Positions 16,886-25,519 of a DNA stretch of 64,000 bases are shown here, one piece after another. Numbering within the stretch: position 1 is the first letter of the stretch; every line of letters begins with the position of its first letter. Origin of the DNA: Zoogloea sp. (lineage in GTDB: Bacteria; Pseudomonadota; Gammaproteobacteria; Burkholderiales; Rhodocyclaceae); contig JADKKC010000001.1 in the NCBI GenBank assembly GCA_016720685.1, forward strand, positions 186,001-250,000, in the 5' to 3' direction. The notes under the pieces are model-generated. The model was not told the DNA's origin. It searched no databases and saw nothing but the letters and a program-made list of their open reading frames with translations. Both the position numbers and the translations under genes were made by a program.

Positions 16886-18769
16886 TCATCCGGCGTGGCT
16901 CCAGTCGAGGCGGGTGGTGTCGAAGACGAGCTGCAGCGAAAACGGGCCGTCCGCCGTGATGTGTTCTTCTTGCTGGCTGGCGGCGAGGCGGAAGTGGAGC
17001 TGGCCGTCGGTGACGCGGCTGTCTTCCTGCCAGCTCTGGTGTGTGGCTGCGCTGAAGGCTTCGCCCGGGGCTACGGTTTCGCGGCGGGTGGGCTCCGGGA
17101 AGTCCACCAGCGCACGCACGCCGGCAGCCGTGGCGCGGGCCACGTCGGCGCGCAGCAGCGGCAGGGCGCCGCGGGCTGCGGCGGCAATCACCCAGTCGTT
17201 CTTGGGTACGCGCAGGCGGATGCTGGCGGGCGGCCGGGTCATCCAGTCGAGGCTCAGGCTCAGGCGGGGGGCGTTGGCGGTGTCGCTTTCGCTGGTGTTG
17301 CCGGTGTCGGTCTTGCTGAAGGATTCGAACAGCACCGAGGCGTAGCGGGCGTCACCCTGGCCGATGCTGCCGTCGAGCAGCGCGAAGCGGGTGCCGTCCG
17401 TGTCGTCGTTGTCGGCGAAGCGGGAGGTGTGCACGGTTTCGGTGCTGTCGGCAAAGGCCGCGTCGGGCTGGGCGAAGGTGAGCAGCATCCAGCTGTTGCT
17501 GCCCGCGTGCAGGCGCGGGGTGACGACCCGCTGGTCGAGCACGCCGCAGCGCATGCCGCCGAAGGTGGAGGCGGGGTCGTCGAGGCGGTTGCCCCACAGG
17601 TAGAAGATGGCCGAGCTGACGTCGCGCTCGTTGCCGTTGCGGTCGACCAGCAGGGCCTGGCCGTTGGGGTGGGCCGCGCGCCAGGCGTGGTGGCCGGGCG
17701 AGTCGAAGCCGTCGAAGGGGGCGGTGTCGGCGGCGCTGACGGCGGGGTAGAGGACCAGGGTTTCGTCGGGCCGCAGGGTGCCGGCGTAAAGGGTGATCTC
17801 GCCGCTGTCGATGCTGCGCACGGCGGGGTAGGCGGCGGGCTGTTCGCGCACGGTGAGGCTGAGCACCGGGCGGTCGGGGTGCAGGCTGGGGTTGGGCACG
17901 CTGAAAACGCGGCGCAGGCGGGGGGCGGGTTCGGTGTGCCGGGCGGCCAGTACGGGGTTTTCGGTGAGCCAGGCTTCGACGACGGCCTTGTTGCGGTTGG
18001 GGCAGGGGGTGCTGTCCTTGCCGCCGCAGGCTGCGCAGCGCTTGCGGGTGCCAGGCGGCATGCCGAGGGCGAAGGTGCTGTCCTGGCGGCGCTGGAGGCG
18101 CGGGCAGGGTTCGGCGCCCAGGTCGGCAATGGCCAGCGAGAGCAGCGCCCGTGGCGTGGTGAGGCCGCCGGTGCGCACCCGCGCGGTGACCTGCAGGCGC
18201 TGGCGGAAGATCTCGCCGGGCTCCGGGTCGAGCACCGCCTGAAAGCGTGCCAGCGCGGCCGGGGCGGCCTCGGCGGCGGTGTCCGGATCCGGCCCTGCGA
18301 TGAAGCCGGTGCTGTCGTCGGCAAGCCGGAAGCGCAGGCCGGGAAACTGGGCGGTGAGCTGCGTGGCCGGGTCGGGGGCGGGCTGGCCCTGGCGGGGGCG
18401 CCGCCATTCGGCGCCGATCAGCTCGTCCAGGGCGTCGGAAAGGGGGGCGGCGTGATCGAAGCGCACGTCCAGTTCGCCGGTGCCGGTTTTCTCGTAGCCC
18501 GCGTGGCGAACCCGCGGTGGCAGGCGCTCGACCTGCAGTAAGCGGCCCAGCCCTTCCAGGGCGCTGGGCGACTCCGGGTCGGGCTGCTGCGGGCTGGCGA
18601 GGCCGGCCCAGCGGTCGTACTGCACGCGGGTCAGGGCGTCGTCGAGCCGGGAGAGTGCGGCGGCCATGCTGTCGATGACGGCGCCCACCGCGCTGTTGCC
18701 GGGCTGCGCGGTGTAGATGCGCGGCAGCAGGCCGAGCAGGCGCTCGCGGCGCAGGCGCGGGTCAGCCAT
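16886..18769 (-). CDS. gpI-like baseplate/tail protein, enlarged, with a cysteine-rich insert
   Basis: The product is 627 residues starting MADPRLRRERLLGLLPRIY. The first 110 or so residues resemble the phage tail protein I type that follows baseplate J, linking baseplate to fibres. It is much longer than P2 gpI (about 180 residues). A central segment holds 'RCAACGGKDSTPC', three or four cysteines that could bind metal, and the second half is a large beta-rich region. The ATG at 18769 follows GGAGAG and overlaps the baseplate J stop by 8 bases; a start nine codons earlier lacks a good site. The role as a baseplate-fibre connector is inferred from order. Confidence 0.6.
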   Translation of the reverse strand: MADPRLRRERLLGLLPRIYTAQPGNSAVGAVIDSMAAALSRLDDALTRVQYDRWAGLASPQQPDPESPSALEGLGRLLQVERLPPRVRHAGYEKTGTGELDVRFDHAAPLSDALDELIGAEWRRPRQGQPAPDPATQLTAQFPGLRFRLADDSTGFIAGPDPDTAAEAAPAALARFQAVLDPEPGEIFRQRLQVTARVRTGGLTTPRALLSLAIADLGAEPCPRLQRRQDSTFALGMPPGTRKRCAACGGKDSTPCPNRNKAVVEAWLTENPVLAARHTEPAPRLRRVFSVPNPSLHPDRPVLSLTVREQPAAYPAVRSIDSGEITLYAGTLRPDETLVLYPAVSAADTAPFDGFDSPGHHAWRAAHPNGQALLVDRNGNERDVSSAIFYLWGNRLDDPASTFGGMRCGVLDQRVVTPRLHAGSNSWMLLTFAQPDAAFADSTETVHTSRFADNDDTDGTRFALLDGSIGQGDARYASVLFESFSKTDTGNTSESDTANAPRLSLSLDWMTRPPASIRLRVPKNDWVIAAAARGALPLLRADVARATAAGVRALVDFPEPTRRETVAPGEAFSAATHQSWQEDSRVTDGQLHFRLAASQQEEHITADGPFSLQLVFDTTRLDWSHAG

Positions 18770-20282
18770 CGCCGCTCTCCACGCGCAGCGTGACATTGCG
18801 CTGCACGGGCTGTTCGCGGGTGCCCAGCCGGGCCACGCCGGCGTCGCCGTCCAGCTCTTCGGCCAGGCCGTCCCGGTCGTGGGTGACGGTGACGCGCAGG
18901 CGAACGATGGCGGATTGCGGCACCACGCCGGTTACGGCGGCGCGCACGTCGGCGTAGGTGATTTCGGCGGGTGTTTCCGGCGCGGCGCGGCGGGCGGCCT
19001 TGTCGAACACATCCTTGATGGCGCTGGTGATGCGGGCCTGCAGGCCGCTGGTGGCGCTGCCGGCAACGAGGGTGAGGGTGGTGTCCACCCACAGCGGGGT
19101 TTGCGGCGGCTCGAGGCTCAGGCGCAGCGGCAGGGCTTCGACGTAGAGGCCCATGCGCTCGCCGGGGCCGGCCAGCACGTCGCCGTTGCCCAGCAGCGAG
19201 CGGAAAGCCACCGATTCCAGCCCGGCGCCGTTCGTCCACATAAAGGGTTCCAGCAGCGGGCGCTGGCCGGTTTTCTCGCAGCCCACCACCGCGTCGTGGC
19301 CCAGCAGCAGCGAGCGGATCTTGGCGTCGCGCACGGCTTCGCCCACCTTGAGCTTGCCGAAATAATCGGCCAGCACGCCGCCGAGGTGTTTTTCGATGTC
19401 GGCGTGTTCGCGTTCGGAGAGCGCGGCATTGAGGGTGAGGGTGGCGGTGATCTGCACGAAGACCGGCGTGGCCGGGCCGCAGCGCAGCACGATGCCGGCC
19501 GGGCGCACGTCTTCGAGGCGAATCCGCACTTGTTCGAGCAGATCGGCCGGAATGTCCCGGTCGCCCAGGATCACTTCCACCTCGCCGGGCCGCCCGCCCG
19601 GGTTTTCAACCACCTGCACCTCGTTGATGCCGAGGCTGCGGGCGGCCTGCTCCAGCGCCGACACGGTGCCGGTGTTGGAGGACTGCACCAGTCGGCGGGC
19701 GCGGGCGCGCAGCTCCTCGTCGGTTTCTTCACGCTGGCGCAGCACCAGGTCGCCGGGGTTGGTCACGCTGTCGATGCCGGCGATGGGCCGCGGCAGGGTG
19801 GCCAGGGCGCCGGCCTTGACCGCCGCGCCGCCCGGCTCCACGGCCCGCACGCCCACCGCTACGCTGCGCTCGCCCTTGTCGAGCACGGCGTTGGCGGAGG
19901 TGGCAAAGAGCGGCACATCACGCCCGGCAACGAGGGTGCCCAGCGGAATGTGGATGTCCTCGGGGGCGGGCTGGCCGCGGCTGAAGTGGGCCAGGCCTTC
20001 CAGGTGGCCGCCGCGCTGGCGCTCGATGCCGAGCAGCGCCACCACGTTGTCGAGCGCCGGGCCGCTGGCGCTGTCGAGGTAGGCGTTGCGATATACCGAG
20101 TCGAGCTGCTCGTAGCACACCGCCAGCTCGCGGGCGAAGGCCTCGGCCAGGGTGCGCACCACGCTGCCTTCGTTGGCGTCGGTGAGTGCGAGGCGCCCGC
20201 CCATGCCGGAGCCGATGTCGGCCAGAAGGGCGTCCACCACTTCGGCAAAACCCTTTTTGAGGAAAACCCGTTCAAGTGCCAT
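18762..20282 (-). CDS. Baseplate J-like protein
   Basis: The product is about 506 residues starting MALERVFLKKGF. The gpJ-type signature is visible: 'EELRARARRLVQSSNTGTVSALEQAARSLGINEVQVVENPGGRPGEVEVI', with the characteristic 'VENPGGRPGEVEV' stretch, then 'RPAGIVLRCGPATPVFVQITATL'. It forms the wedge of contractile-tail baseplates (P2 gpJ, T4 gp6 and T6SS TssF relatives). Two in-frame ATGs are possible, at 20288 and 20282; GGAGG is spaced three bases from the first and nine from the second, so I prefer the second. Both overlap the gp25 gene. It is full length for an elongated baseplate J protein. Confidence 0.85.
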   Translation of the reverse strand: MALERVFLKKGFAEVVDALLADIGSGMGGRLALTDANEGSVVRTLAEAFARELAVCYEQLDSVYRNAYLDSASGPALDNVVALLGIERQRGGHLEGLAHFSRGQPAPEDIHIPLGTLVAGRDVPLFATSANAVLDKGERSVAVGVRAVEPGGAAVKAGALATLPRPIAGIDSVTNPGDLVLRQREETDEELRARARRLVQSSNTGTVSALEQAARSLGINEVQVVENPGGRPGEVEVILGDRDIPADLLEQVRIRLEDVRPAGIVLRCGPATPVFVQITATLTLNAALSEREHADIEKHLGGVLADYFGKLKVGEAVRDAKIRSLLLGHDAVVGCEKTGQRPLLEPFMWTNGAGLESVAFRSLLGNGDVLAGPGERMGLYVEALPLRLSLEPPQTPLWVDTTLTLVAGSATSGLQARITSAIKDVFDKAARRAAPETPAEITYADVRAAVTGVVPQSAIVRLRVTVTHDRDGLAEELDGDAGVARLGTREQPVQRNVTLRVESGDG

Positions 20283-20685
20283 CGACATGCACCTCCAGGC
20301 TGGCTTCCTGTCCGGTCACCGCGCGGACGCGGGCGAGCACATCCACGCCGTCGCGCCGGGCGTCGTGGGGCGTGACACTGACCTGCAGCACTTCTTCGAC
20401 CCGCGGGTCGCGCAGCAGCTCCTGGCGCACGTAGCGGCGCAGCAGTTCGAGGTTGGCCCGGTCCAGCGGCTCGCCGATCAGGTCGCGGATACGGCTGCCG
20501 TAGCGCGGGTGGGCGAGGCCGGCCAGCTCGCCCCGGTCCACCAGCAGGCGCAGGGTGAGCGCCTGGACGAGGTTTTCGAGGCCCTCGACGGTTTCGAGAT
20601 CCTGCAGTCCTGCCGCCAGGTCGGCGCCTTCGCTGCCGCGGGCGAAGACGAGGCGCAGATCGGTGCCGAAGGGATCATGGGCCAT
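20272..20685 (-). CDS. GPW/gp25 family baseplate wedge protein
   Basis: The product is 137 residues, the usual size of the gp25 family (P2 gpW, T4 gp25, T6SS TssE). The core signature is present: 'RGELAGLAHPRYGSRIRDLIGEPLD' followed by 'LLRRYVRQELLRDPRVEEV'. The conserved 'G..L' and Glu residues sit in the correct positions for baseplate wedge assembly and sheath initiation. It is followed by baseplate J with a short overlap, the standard contractile-tail order. Confidence 0.88.
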   Translation of the reverse strand: MAHDPFGTDLRLVFARGSEGADLAAGLQDLETVEGLENLVQALTLRLLVDRGELAGLAHPRYGSRIRDLIGEPLDRANLELLRRYVRQELLRDPRVEEVLQVSVTPHDARRDGVDVLARVRAVTGQEASLEVHVDGT

Positions 20686-20695
20686 CAGCGTGTCC

Positions 20696-21343
20696 TCACA
20701 TCAGCCGGCCGGGCCCGGCGCTGGCGCCCGGCGGGCAGGGGATTCCCGGCGACACCATGGCCTGCGCCGCGAACTGGGTGAGGGCCAGGTCGACGCCCTG
20801 GGCCAGCGCCTTGCCCAGGTCGGGTGCCGCCTCGCCTGCGATTCCGTTCTGCTGCAAGAGGCCGTTGGCGATGCCTTCCAGCGGCGAGGCGAGCGGCACC
20901 GGCTGGAGCATGCCCGGCGCGGTGCTGACGAAACCGGCCACCGCGATGCCGGGCATCACCATGGTTTGGGCGCAGAACAGCGCGATGCCCTGGGCGATGG
21001 TGCCGGCGATGGCCTTGGCGAGGCCGTCGGCATCTTCGCCGCGCAGGCCCTGGGCCTGGCACTGGCTGCTGGCAAGGCCTTCGAGCTGCGACGCACCCGG
21101 CCCGCCGGCTGGCGGCGGCATCAGCTTGCCGGGGCCGGCGCTGGCGCCGCTGCCGGTGATCGGATCGGCCGCCACCGGGATGCCGGGCATCACCATCGCC
21201 TGGGAGAGAAACATCGTGAGGGCCTGGCCGGTGGTGTTGGCAATGGCGGCGGCGAGGCCGGGGATGTCCTCGCCCTGCAGGCCGGCGCCTTTCAGAAAGC
21301 CGCTGGCGGGGGATTCGATTTGCGAGGCGCCGGGTGCGGGCAT
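20696..21343 (-). CDS. Triple tandem-repeat protein beside the tail spike
   Basis: The product is 215 residues made of three degenerate repeats of about 65-75 residues (starts near residues 6, 83 and 151). Each repeat opens with a 'SQIES', 'SQLEG' or 'SPLEG' segment, continues with a helix containing 'GLAAAIA' or a variant, and ends with 'AMVMPGIP', 'TMVMPGIA' or 'AMVSPGIP' and a Gly/Pro-rich 'PG.LM' tail. There is no PAAR His/Cys signature. It lies 4 bases after the spike gene and before gp25, where a spike tip or hub adaptor would be expected. No family is recognised. Confidence 0.6.
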   Translation of the reverse strand: MPAPGASQIESPASGFLKGAGLQGEDIPGLAAAIANTTGQALTMFLSQAMVMPGIPVAADPITGSGASAGPGKLMPPPAGGPGASQLEGLASSQCQAQGLRGEDADGLAKAIAGTIAQGIALFCAQTMVMPGIAVAGFVSTAPGMLQPVPLASPLEGIANGLLQQNGIAGEAAPDLGKALAQGVDLALTQFAAQAMVSPGIPCPPGASAGPGRLM

Positions 21344-21347
21344 GGTT

Positions 21348-21986
21348 TCAGGCCTTGGCTTTGACGGTGCCGGATGGAACCAGCGCCTTGCCGGTGAAAT
21401 AGCACTTGTGGGATTTCTCGGTAATCACGCCGGCGCCGTCCTTGCCCAGATCGACATTGCCGGAGGCGTCCAGCGTGAAATCGGTGCATTTGATCGTGAC
21501 CTTGCCCTTCACTTCGATGGCGAGATCCGCCTCGCCCAGCACTTCGACGTTGCCGTCCTTCCTGACCGTGACGACCGTTTTGCCGGCGGTCACGATGCAG
21601 GATTCTTCCTCGTCGATGGCAAAGCTGCTCACCCCGTCGGCGGTGGCAAACACGTGCCACTCCTTTTCCTTGTGGAGTGGCGGGTTGATCTTCTCGGAGT
21701 ACAGCCGGCCCACCACCACCGCCCGGTTCGGGTCGCCGCCCACGTAGCACAGCAACACCAGATCGCCCACCTGCGGCGCGCTCGCCATGCCCACGTGGGG
21801 CGTGGCGATGGGCACCTTGCGCAGTTCCAGCCCGCCCTCGCGCAGCTGGACCGTGCATTCGTGGTTGTTGCCGTCGTCCGCCCCGGTGTGGGGGAAGACG
21901 CTGGTCACCACGGCCAGCTCGCCGAGCCGCAGGCTGCGCAGCTCGTCGCGGACCACCGCACGGATGATGTCGATCGGGTCGCTCAC
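21348..21986 (-). CDS. Baseplate assembly/spike protein, gpV-like
   Basis: The product is 212 residues. The N-terminal half has the OB-fold signature of gpV/gp5-type spikes ('HTGADDGNNHECTVQL', 'PHVGMASAPQVGDLVLLCYVGGDPNRAVVVGRLY'). The C-terminal half is a run of short beta-strands ('VTVRKDGNVEVLGEADLAIEVKG', 'KVTIKCTDFTLDASGNVDLG'), consistent with a trimeric beta-helix needle. It would form the membrane-piercing spike under the hub. It lies between the PG-binding-like gene and the triple-repeat gene. Confidence 0.85.
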   Translation of the reverse strand: MSDPIDIIRAVVRDELRSLRLGELAVVTSVFPHTGADDGNNHECTVQLREGGLELRKVPIATPHVGMASAPQVGDLVLLCYVGGDPNRAVVVGRLYSEKINPPLHKEKEWHVFATADGVSSFAIDEEESCIVTAGKTVVTVRKDGNVEVLGEADLAIEVKGKVTIKCTDFTLDASGNVDLGKDGAGVITEKSHKCYFTGKALVPSGTVKAKA

Positions 21987-21995
21987 GATGGCTTT

Positions 21996-23024
21996 CTACT
22001 TGGGCAGTGCGTCGGCCTTGAAGCGCTTGGCGCGCTTGAGGTTCTTGGCGTCGAAATCCAGGTGGAACAGGCGGTTCAGCGTTGCGTTGTCGAGCTTGCC
22101 GGAGACCGGGATCTCGTTGATCTGCTGGAAGGCGCGCAGCCGGCCGGCAAATTCGTCGCCAAAAATCTTGCGGTCGGGAACGGCGGGCGTGGCGTAGCCG
22201 AGGGCTTCGAGAATGCTGTTGGCGTCCTGCACGTCGATGCCGGCCTTGTCGGTGGAAAAGTCCAGTTCCCACACGTTTTCCACGTTCGGGGCTTCACCAA
22301 ACTTGCCTACCGACTTGGCCGGCAGCTTGTCGGTAGCCACGGCCCACAGGCGGCGGACGCCGAGGCGGTTGACGTCCAGCGACGAGACGCTGGCGCCCTT
22401 GCCGAAGTTCTGCAGCCGGAAGCTCTGGTCGAAGCCGAATTGCAGCAGGCGCAGCTTGCCGGTGCGCTCCAGCACGATGTGGCTCTCGGTGGTGGCGCCC
22501 AGCTTGGCTTCGTCGAGGGGCGCCTGTTCGATGGACAGCAGTTTGTAAAGCGCCGCGCCGATCACCTTGAGGTCTTCCGGTTCGGGCACCTTGTCGGCGA
22601 TCTGCACGATCTTGTCGATGATGTTGGCCACGTCGGGAATCGGTGAGTCGGGGCTCGGGTCCTGGCCGACGGCCACCTCCAGCGAGTTGATGAATTCCTT
22701 GCTGGTGGCGGTCTTGATGAATTCGGCGGAGACCTCGACCAGCGCCTTGGCGGCGTCGCCCTGGATCAGCAGGTCGTTGGCATCGAGGGTGAAGCGCTGC
22801 AGGTAGGCGACGGCCAGGGTGAGAACGTCCATCGCCTTCATCACGCCCTTGGCGATGGCGTCGTCGCGAAATTCGCGTACCCGCACCACGCGCACCCAGC
22901 GGGGCGCCTGATCCTGGCGCTTGCTGCTTTCGAGGCCGATGCGTACGCCGTCGAGCAGGATGGCGACGGCGCGGAAGGGGTTGTCGGCGCGTCCGTCGGA
23001 CGTGGCGGGAAGTGTGTCAGCCAT
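21996..23024 (-). CDS. Tail-cassette protein with C-terminal peptidoglycan-binding-like domain
   Basis: The product is 342 residues. The first 250 or so are unrecognised. The C-terminus (about residues 270-325) resembles a PG_binding_1 fold: 'SILEALGYATPAV', 'FAGRLRAFQQINEIPVSGKLDNATLNRLF', with the typical Gly-Tyr, Phe-Gln and Gly-Lys-Leu-Asp spacing. No lytic catalytic domain is seen. In contractile systems such modules usually belong to hub or LysM-type adaptor proteins that cap the tube or engage the cell wall. AAGGA lies seven bases before the ATG. The placement just before the spike supports a baseplate-centre role. Confidence 0.6.
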   Translation of the reverse strand: MADTLPATSDGRADNPFRAVAILLDGVRIGLESSKRQDQAPRWVRVVRVREFRDDAIAKGVMKAMDVLTLAVAYLQRFTLDANDLLIQGDAAKALVEVSAEFIKTATSKEFINSLEVAVGQDPSPDSPIPDVANIIDKIVQIADKVPEPEDLKVIGAALYKLLSIEQAPLDEAKLGATTESHIVLERTGKLRLLQFGFDQSFRLQNFGKGASVSSLDVNRLGVRRLWAVATDKLPAKSVGKFGEAPNVENVWELDFSTDKAGIDVQDANSILEALGYATPAVPDRKIFGDEFAGRLRAFQQINEIPVSGKLDNATLNRLFHLDFDAKNLKRAKRFKADALPK

Positions 23025-23029
23025 GATCG

Positions 23030-23587
23030 TTATCCTTCAGAAAGGGCGGCGCCGGAGGCGGTGGGCGCTGCGGGGTTGGCGGGGGGAGTGGGCGCCTTGA
23101 GCGCCTTGAGGGATGCGGACAGGCGGTCGAGGGCGGCGATGAGGCCGCGCCACTCACCGGGGGCGAGCATCGAAACGGCGCCTTCGGCCACGTCGATGCC
23201 CATGTCGAGCACGCCGGAAACCTGCTTGAGCGGGCCGGATACATTGCGGGCGGCGCCGGCGGCATCGCCCAGGCCAAGGCCCATGCCGGCCAGCCAGGCG
23301 CCGGATGAATCGACAGCCTCGCCTACGCCGGTCACGAACTCCGGCACGCAGCCGAGCAGCGCGACCAGGGCGTCGGCGTCGAGGGCGGTGCGGCGCAGGG
23401 GCACGGCGCCCGCGCGAATCTCGCCGAGCACCCGCCCGAGGGCGTCGACGCCCTGGGCCAGCTGGGGCTGGGCGCCCAGGTCGCGGGCGATGTTGGGGAT
23501 TTCCTTCGCGGTTTGCGTTTCGAGCAGGGCGGCCAGTTCGCGCACCAGCGCGGCGAGGTCGCGGACCACATCGGCCGGGGTGCTCAT
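23030..23587 (-). CDS. Helical tail-cassette protein of unknown function
   Basis: The product is 185 residues starting MSTPADVVRDLAALVREL. The sequence is strongly helical with many Ala, Leu and Val and a Gly-rich middle ('AGMGLGLGDAAGAARNVSG'), ending in a Pro/Ala tail. Its ATG at 23587 overlaps the stop of the preceding gene (ATGA), which fixes the start; longer frames reaching upstream lie inside that gene. The hydrophobic helices could pack with the helical C-terminus of the neighbouring circularisation-domain protein. No family is assigned. Confidence 0.55.
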   Translation of the reverse strand: MSTPADVVRDLAALVRELAALLETQTAKEIPNIARDLGAQPQLAQGVDALGRVLGEIRAGAVPLRRTALDADALVALLGCVPEFVTGVGEAVDSSGAWLAGMGLGLGDAAGAARNVSGPLKQVSGVLDMGIDVAEGAVSMLAPGEWRGLIAALDRLSASLKALKAPTPPANPAAPTASGAALSEG

Positions 23588-24465
23588 TTCGGGCCTCCCT
23601 TCACGATGCGTTCGATTTCGGGCGGAAGCTGAAGCTGAGTGATGTCGCCGGCAAGGCGGCCGGCGGCGTCGGCCACTTTCTTGAGCTGGTTGAGAAATTC
23701 CAGCCCGCCCGAGAAGGCCTTCATCAGCGAGCTGAGCTTGGACGGATCGAGCTGCTTGAGGAAGGCCGCGCCTTCCTGCGCATATTTGGCGAGCATGCTG
23801 CCGAGGGCGCCGGCCTTGCCGAGGGCGCTGAAAAGGCCGCCGGCCTTGCTCGGGTCGGCCGCAGCGATGCTGTTGAGCATGCCGTCGAGCTGGCCGGCGT
23901 CGAGGCTGTCCAGGTTGTTGGCCACGGCGTCGCCGAGGGCGTCCATGTCGAGGCTGTCGAGCAGCGCGGGGTTGGCCGAAAGGGCCGCGGCGAGGGAGGC
24001 CGGATCCTGCAGCACGCCGGCGGCGGCGAGGCTGCCGTCGCCCCACGCCGCGGCATCGGTGGCCACGCCGGCGTTCACGTCGGCCATGGCCGCGTCGCTG
24101 GCCTGGGGCGGCTCGATGTGTTCGCGCAGGCGCAGGCTGAAGCGGAAACGATCCCGGTAGCCGGCCAGCTGGCGAACGCGAAAATCCTCGATCACCACTT
24201 CGGTGAGGTCGGTGCCCACCACCAGATCGGCGGCGAAGGATTGTGGCTCGGCCTTGGCGTGGGCCTGGCGCAGGGTTTCGAGGGATGACAGGGCGTCGGC
24301 TCCGAAGAGCAGGCCGTCAATGACGATGGTGAGCGGCTCGCGGCCGAGATCCTGGAAGACGCTGCCCTGCTGCTCGGGAACGCGTTGCTCGACGAGGGTG
24401 CGCGCTTCTTCGGTGTGCAGATCCTGCACGCCGGTGAGCTCGATCTTGCCGATGCGCACGCTCAT
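23584..24465 (-). CDS. Tail protein with DNA-circularisation-type N-terminal domain
   Basis: The product is 293 residues. The first 115 or so residues resemble the N-terminal domain of phage Mu 'DNA circularisation' tail proteins, with 'EQRVPEQQGSVFQDLGREPLTIVIDG' and 'IEDFRVRQLAGYRDRFRFSLRLREH'. This fold is a baseplate adaptor that contacts the hub. The C-terminal half is helical and Ala/Leu rich, unlike the classical family, and may be a tape-measure-like or coiled segment. It follows the gpD-like hub gene by 16 bases, with a GGAGG ribosome site, and couples to the next gene by an ATGA overlap. Confidence 0.65.
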   Translation of the reverse strand: MSVRIGKIELTGVQDLHTEEARTLVEQRVPEQQGSVFQDLGREPLTIVIDGLLFGADALSSLETLRQAHAKAEPQSFAADLVVGTDLTEVVIEDFRVRQLAGYRDRFRFSLRLREHIEPPQASDAAMADVNAGVATDAAAWGDGSLAAAGVLQDPASLAAALSANPALLDSLDMDALGDAVANNLDSLDAGQLDGMLNSIAAADPSKAGGLFSALGKAGALGSMLAKYAQEGAAFLKQLDPSKLSSLMKAFSGGLEFLNQLKKVADAAGRLAGDITQLQLPPEIERIVKGGPK

Positions 24466-24481
24466 GGTTGGCGGCCTCCGC

Positions 24482-25519
24482 TTAAAAAGTCAGGCGGGTG
24501 AGGGCCCCGCGCTGGCGATCGAGCACGTGGCGCACGCCGCGCACGTGAAGCACCTGCCCCTGCCTGAGCAGAGCGGCGGCGGGGTGGCCGTCGGGCAGGC
24601 CGGTGATGGCCACGAGATCGCCGGGAAGCACCTTGGGCGCGGCAAAGACTTCAAGGCTGCCGCGCACGAGGCGCGCAGCCAGGCTCTCCGCCCAGGCCTT
24701 GGCGACGGCTTCGACGGCTTCGCCGGAGCGCAGCGCGCCTTCGCGAAGGCGCAGCGGGCGCGCGCCGAGCTTGCCGGTCTGCACCGTGCCGTCGGCCGCA
24801 ACGGAGGCCTTGGCGCTGACGCCGGAAAGATCGGTACTCAGCCAGTGGGCTTTGTCGGCGCCCTTGGCGCTGGCAGCGCCTTCGCCCCACACCTCGACGC
24901 TGTCGAAGGCGGGGGCGATTTTTTGCACCGCCAGGTGGGTGATGGTTTCGCCGAACTTGAAGCGGTGGTCGGCGCTGCCTGTTTTGGGCACGGCGCAGTG
25001 AATTTTGCCGGCCCCGTCGGCAAACAGCCCGGCGCCGCACAGCGTGGCCAGTTGGCGCAGGTGGCCGAGGGCGGTGGGGCCGCGGTGCACTGCCCAGGCG
25101 GCAAGATCGGGCCCCTTGGCTACCGTGCCGGGGGTGGCGCCGGCCTTGCCGATCAGATCCTTGACGATGAAGTCGGCCGACACGCTTTCGTAGGCGCCTT
25201 CCACTTCGCTTTGCCCCAGAAGGGCGAAGGCGCCGTGGGCGAGGACGGTCTGGCCGGTGGCGCCGGCCTCGACGCAGGCCACGATGCCGGTGAACACGGC
25301 CTGCATGCCGTCGCCGGCATCGAGCTTGACCTCGACCGCATCGCCGGGGGCGGGCGGGGTGCCGTCGGCCAGCTCGATGAAGCAATGGGCGGAGGGGCCG
25401 TCCATGTCCAGGTCCACCCGCAGTTGCAGCAACTGGCGCTGCGATTCGCTGGCCGTGCTGCTGGCCAGGGCGCTGCCGATCTGCACCTTGAAGGCGGTGT
25501 GGTTGGCGGCGGCTTTCAT
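24482..25519 (-). CDS. Late control gene D-like hub protein
   Basis: The product is 345 residues, matching the gpD / T4 gp27 / N-terminal VgrG hub family. Motifs are 'FTGIVACVEAGATGQTVLAHG' (first barrel), 'VSADFIVKDLIGKAG', 'TALGHLRQLATLCGAGLFADGAGKIHC' in the middle, and 'LEVFAAPKVLPGDLVAITGLPDG' at the C-terminus. It would form the trimeric hub between tube and gpV-like spike. The start overlaps the stop of the Pro/Ala-rich gene (ATGA). Hub and spike are separate genes here, as in P2 and Mu, not fused as in VgrG. Confidence 0.82.
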   Translation of the reverse strand: MKAAANHTAFKVQIGSALASSTASESQRQLLQLRVDLDMDGPSAHCFIELADGTPPAPGDAVEVKLDAGDGMQAVFTGIVACVEAGATGQTVLAHGAFALLGQSEVEGAYESVSADFIVKDLIGKAGATPGTVAKGPDLAAWAVHRGPTALGHLRQLATLCGAGLFADGAGKIHCAVPKTGSADHRFKFGETITHLAVQKIAPAFDSVEVWGEGAASAKGADKAHWLSTDLSGVSAKASVAADGTVQTGKLGARPLRLREGALRSGEAVEAVAKAWAESLAARLVRGSLEVFAAPKVLPGDLVAITGLPDGHPAAALLRQGQVLHVRGVRHVLDRQRGALTRLTF

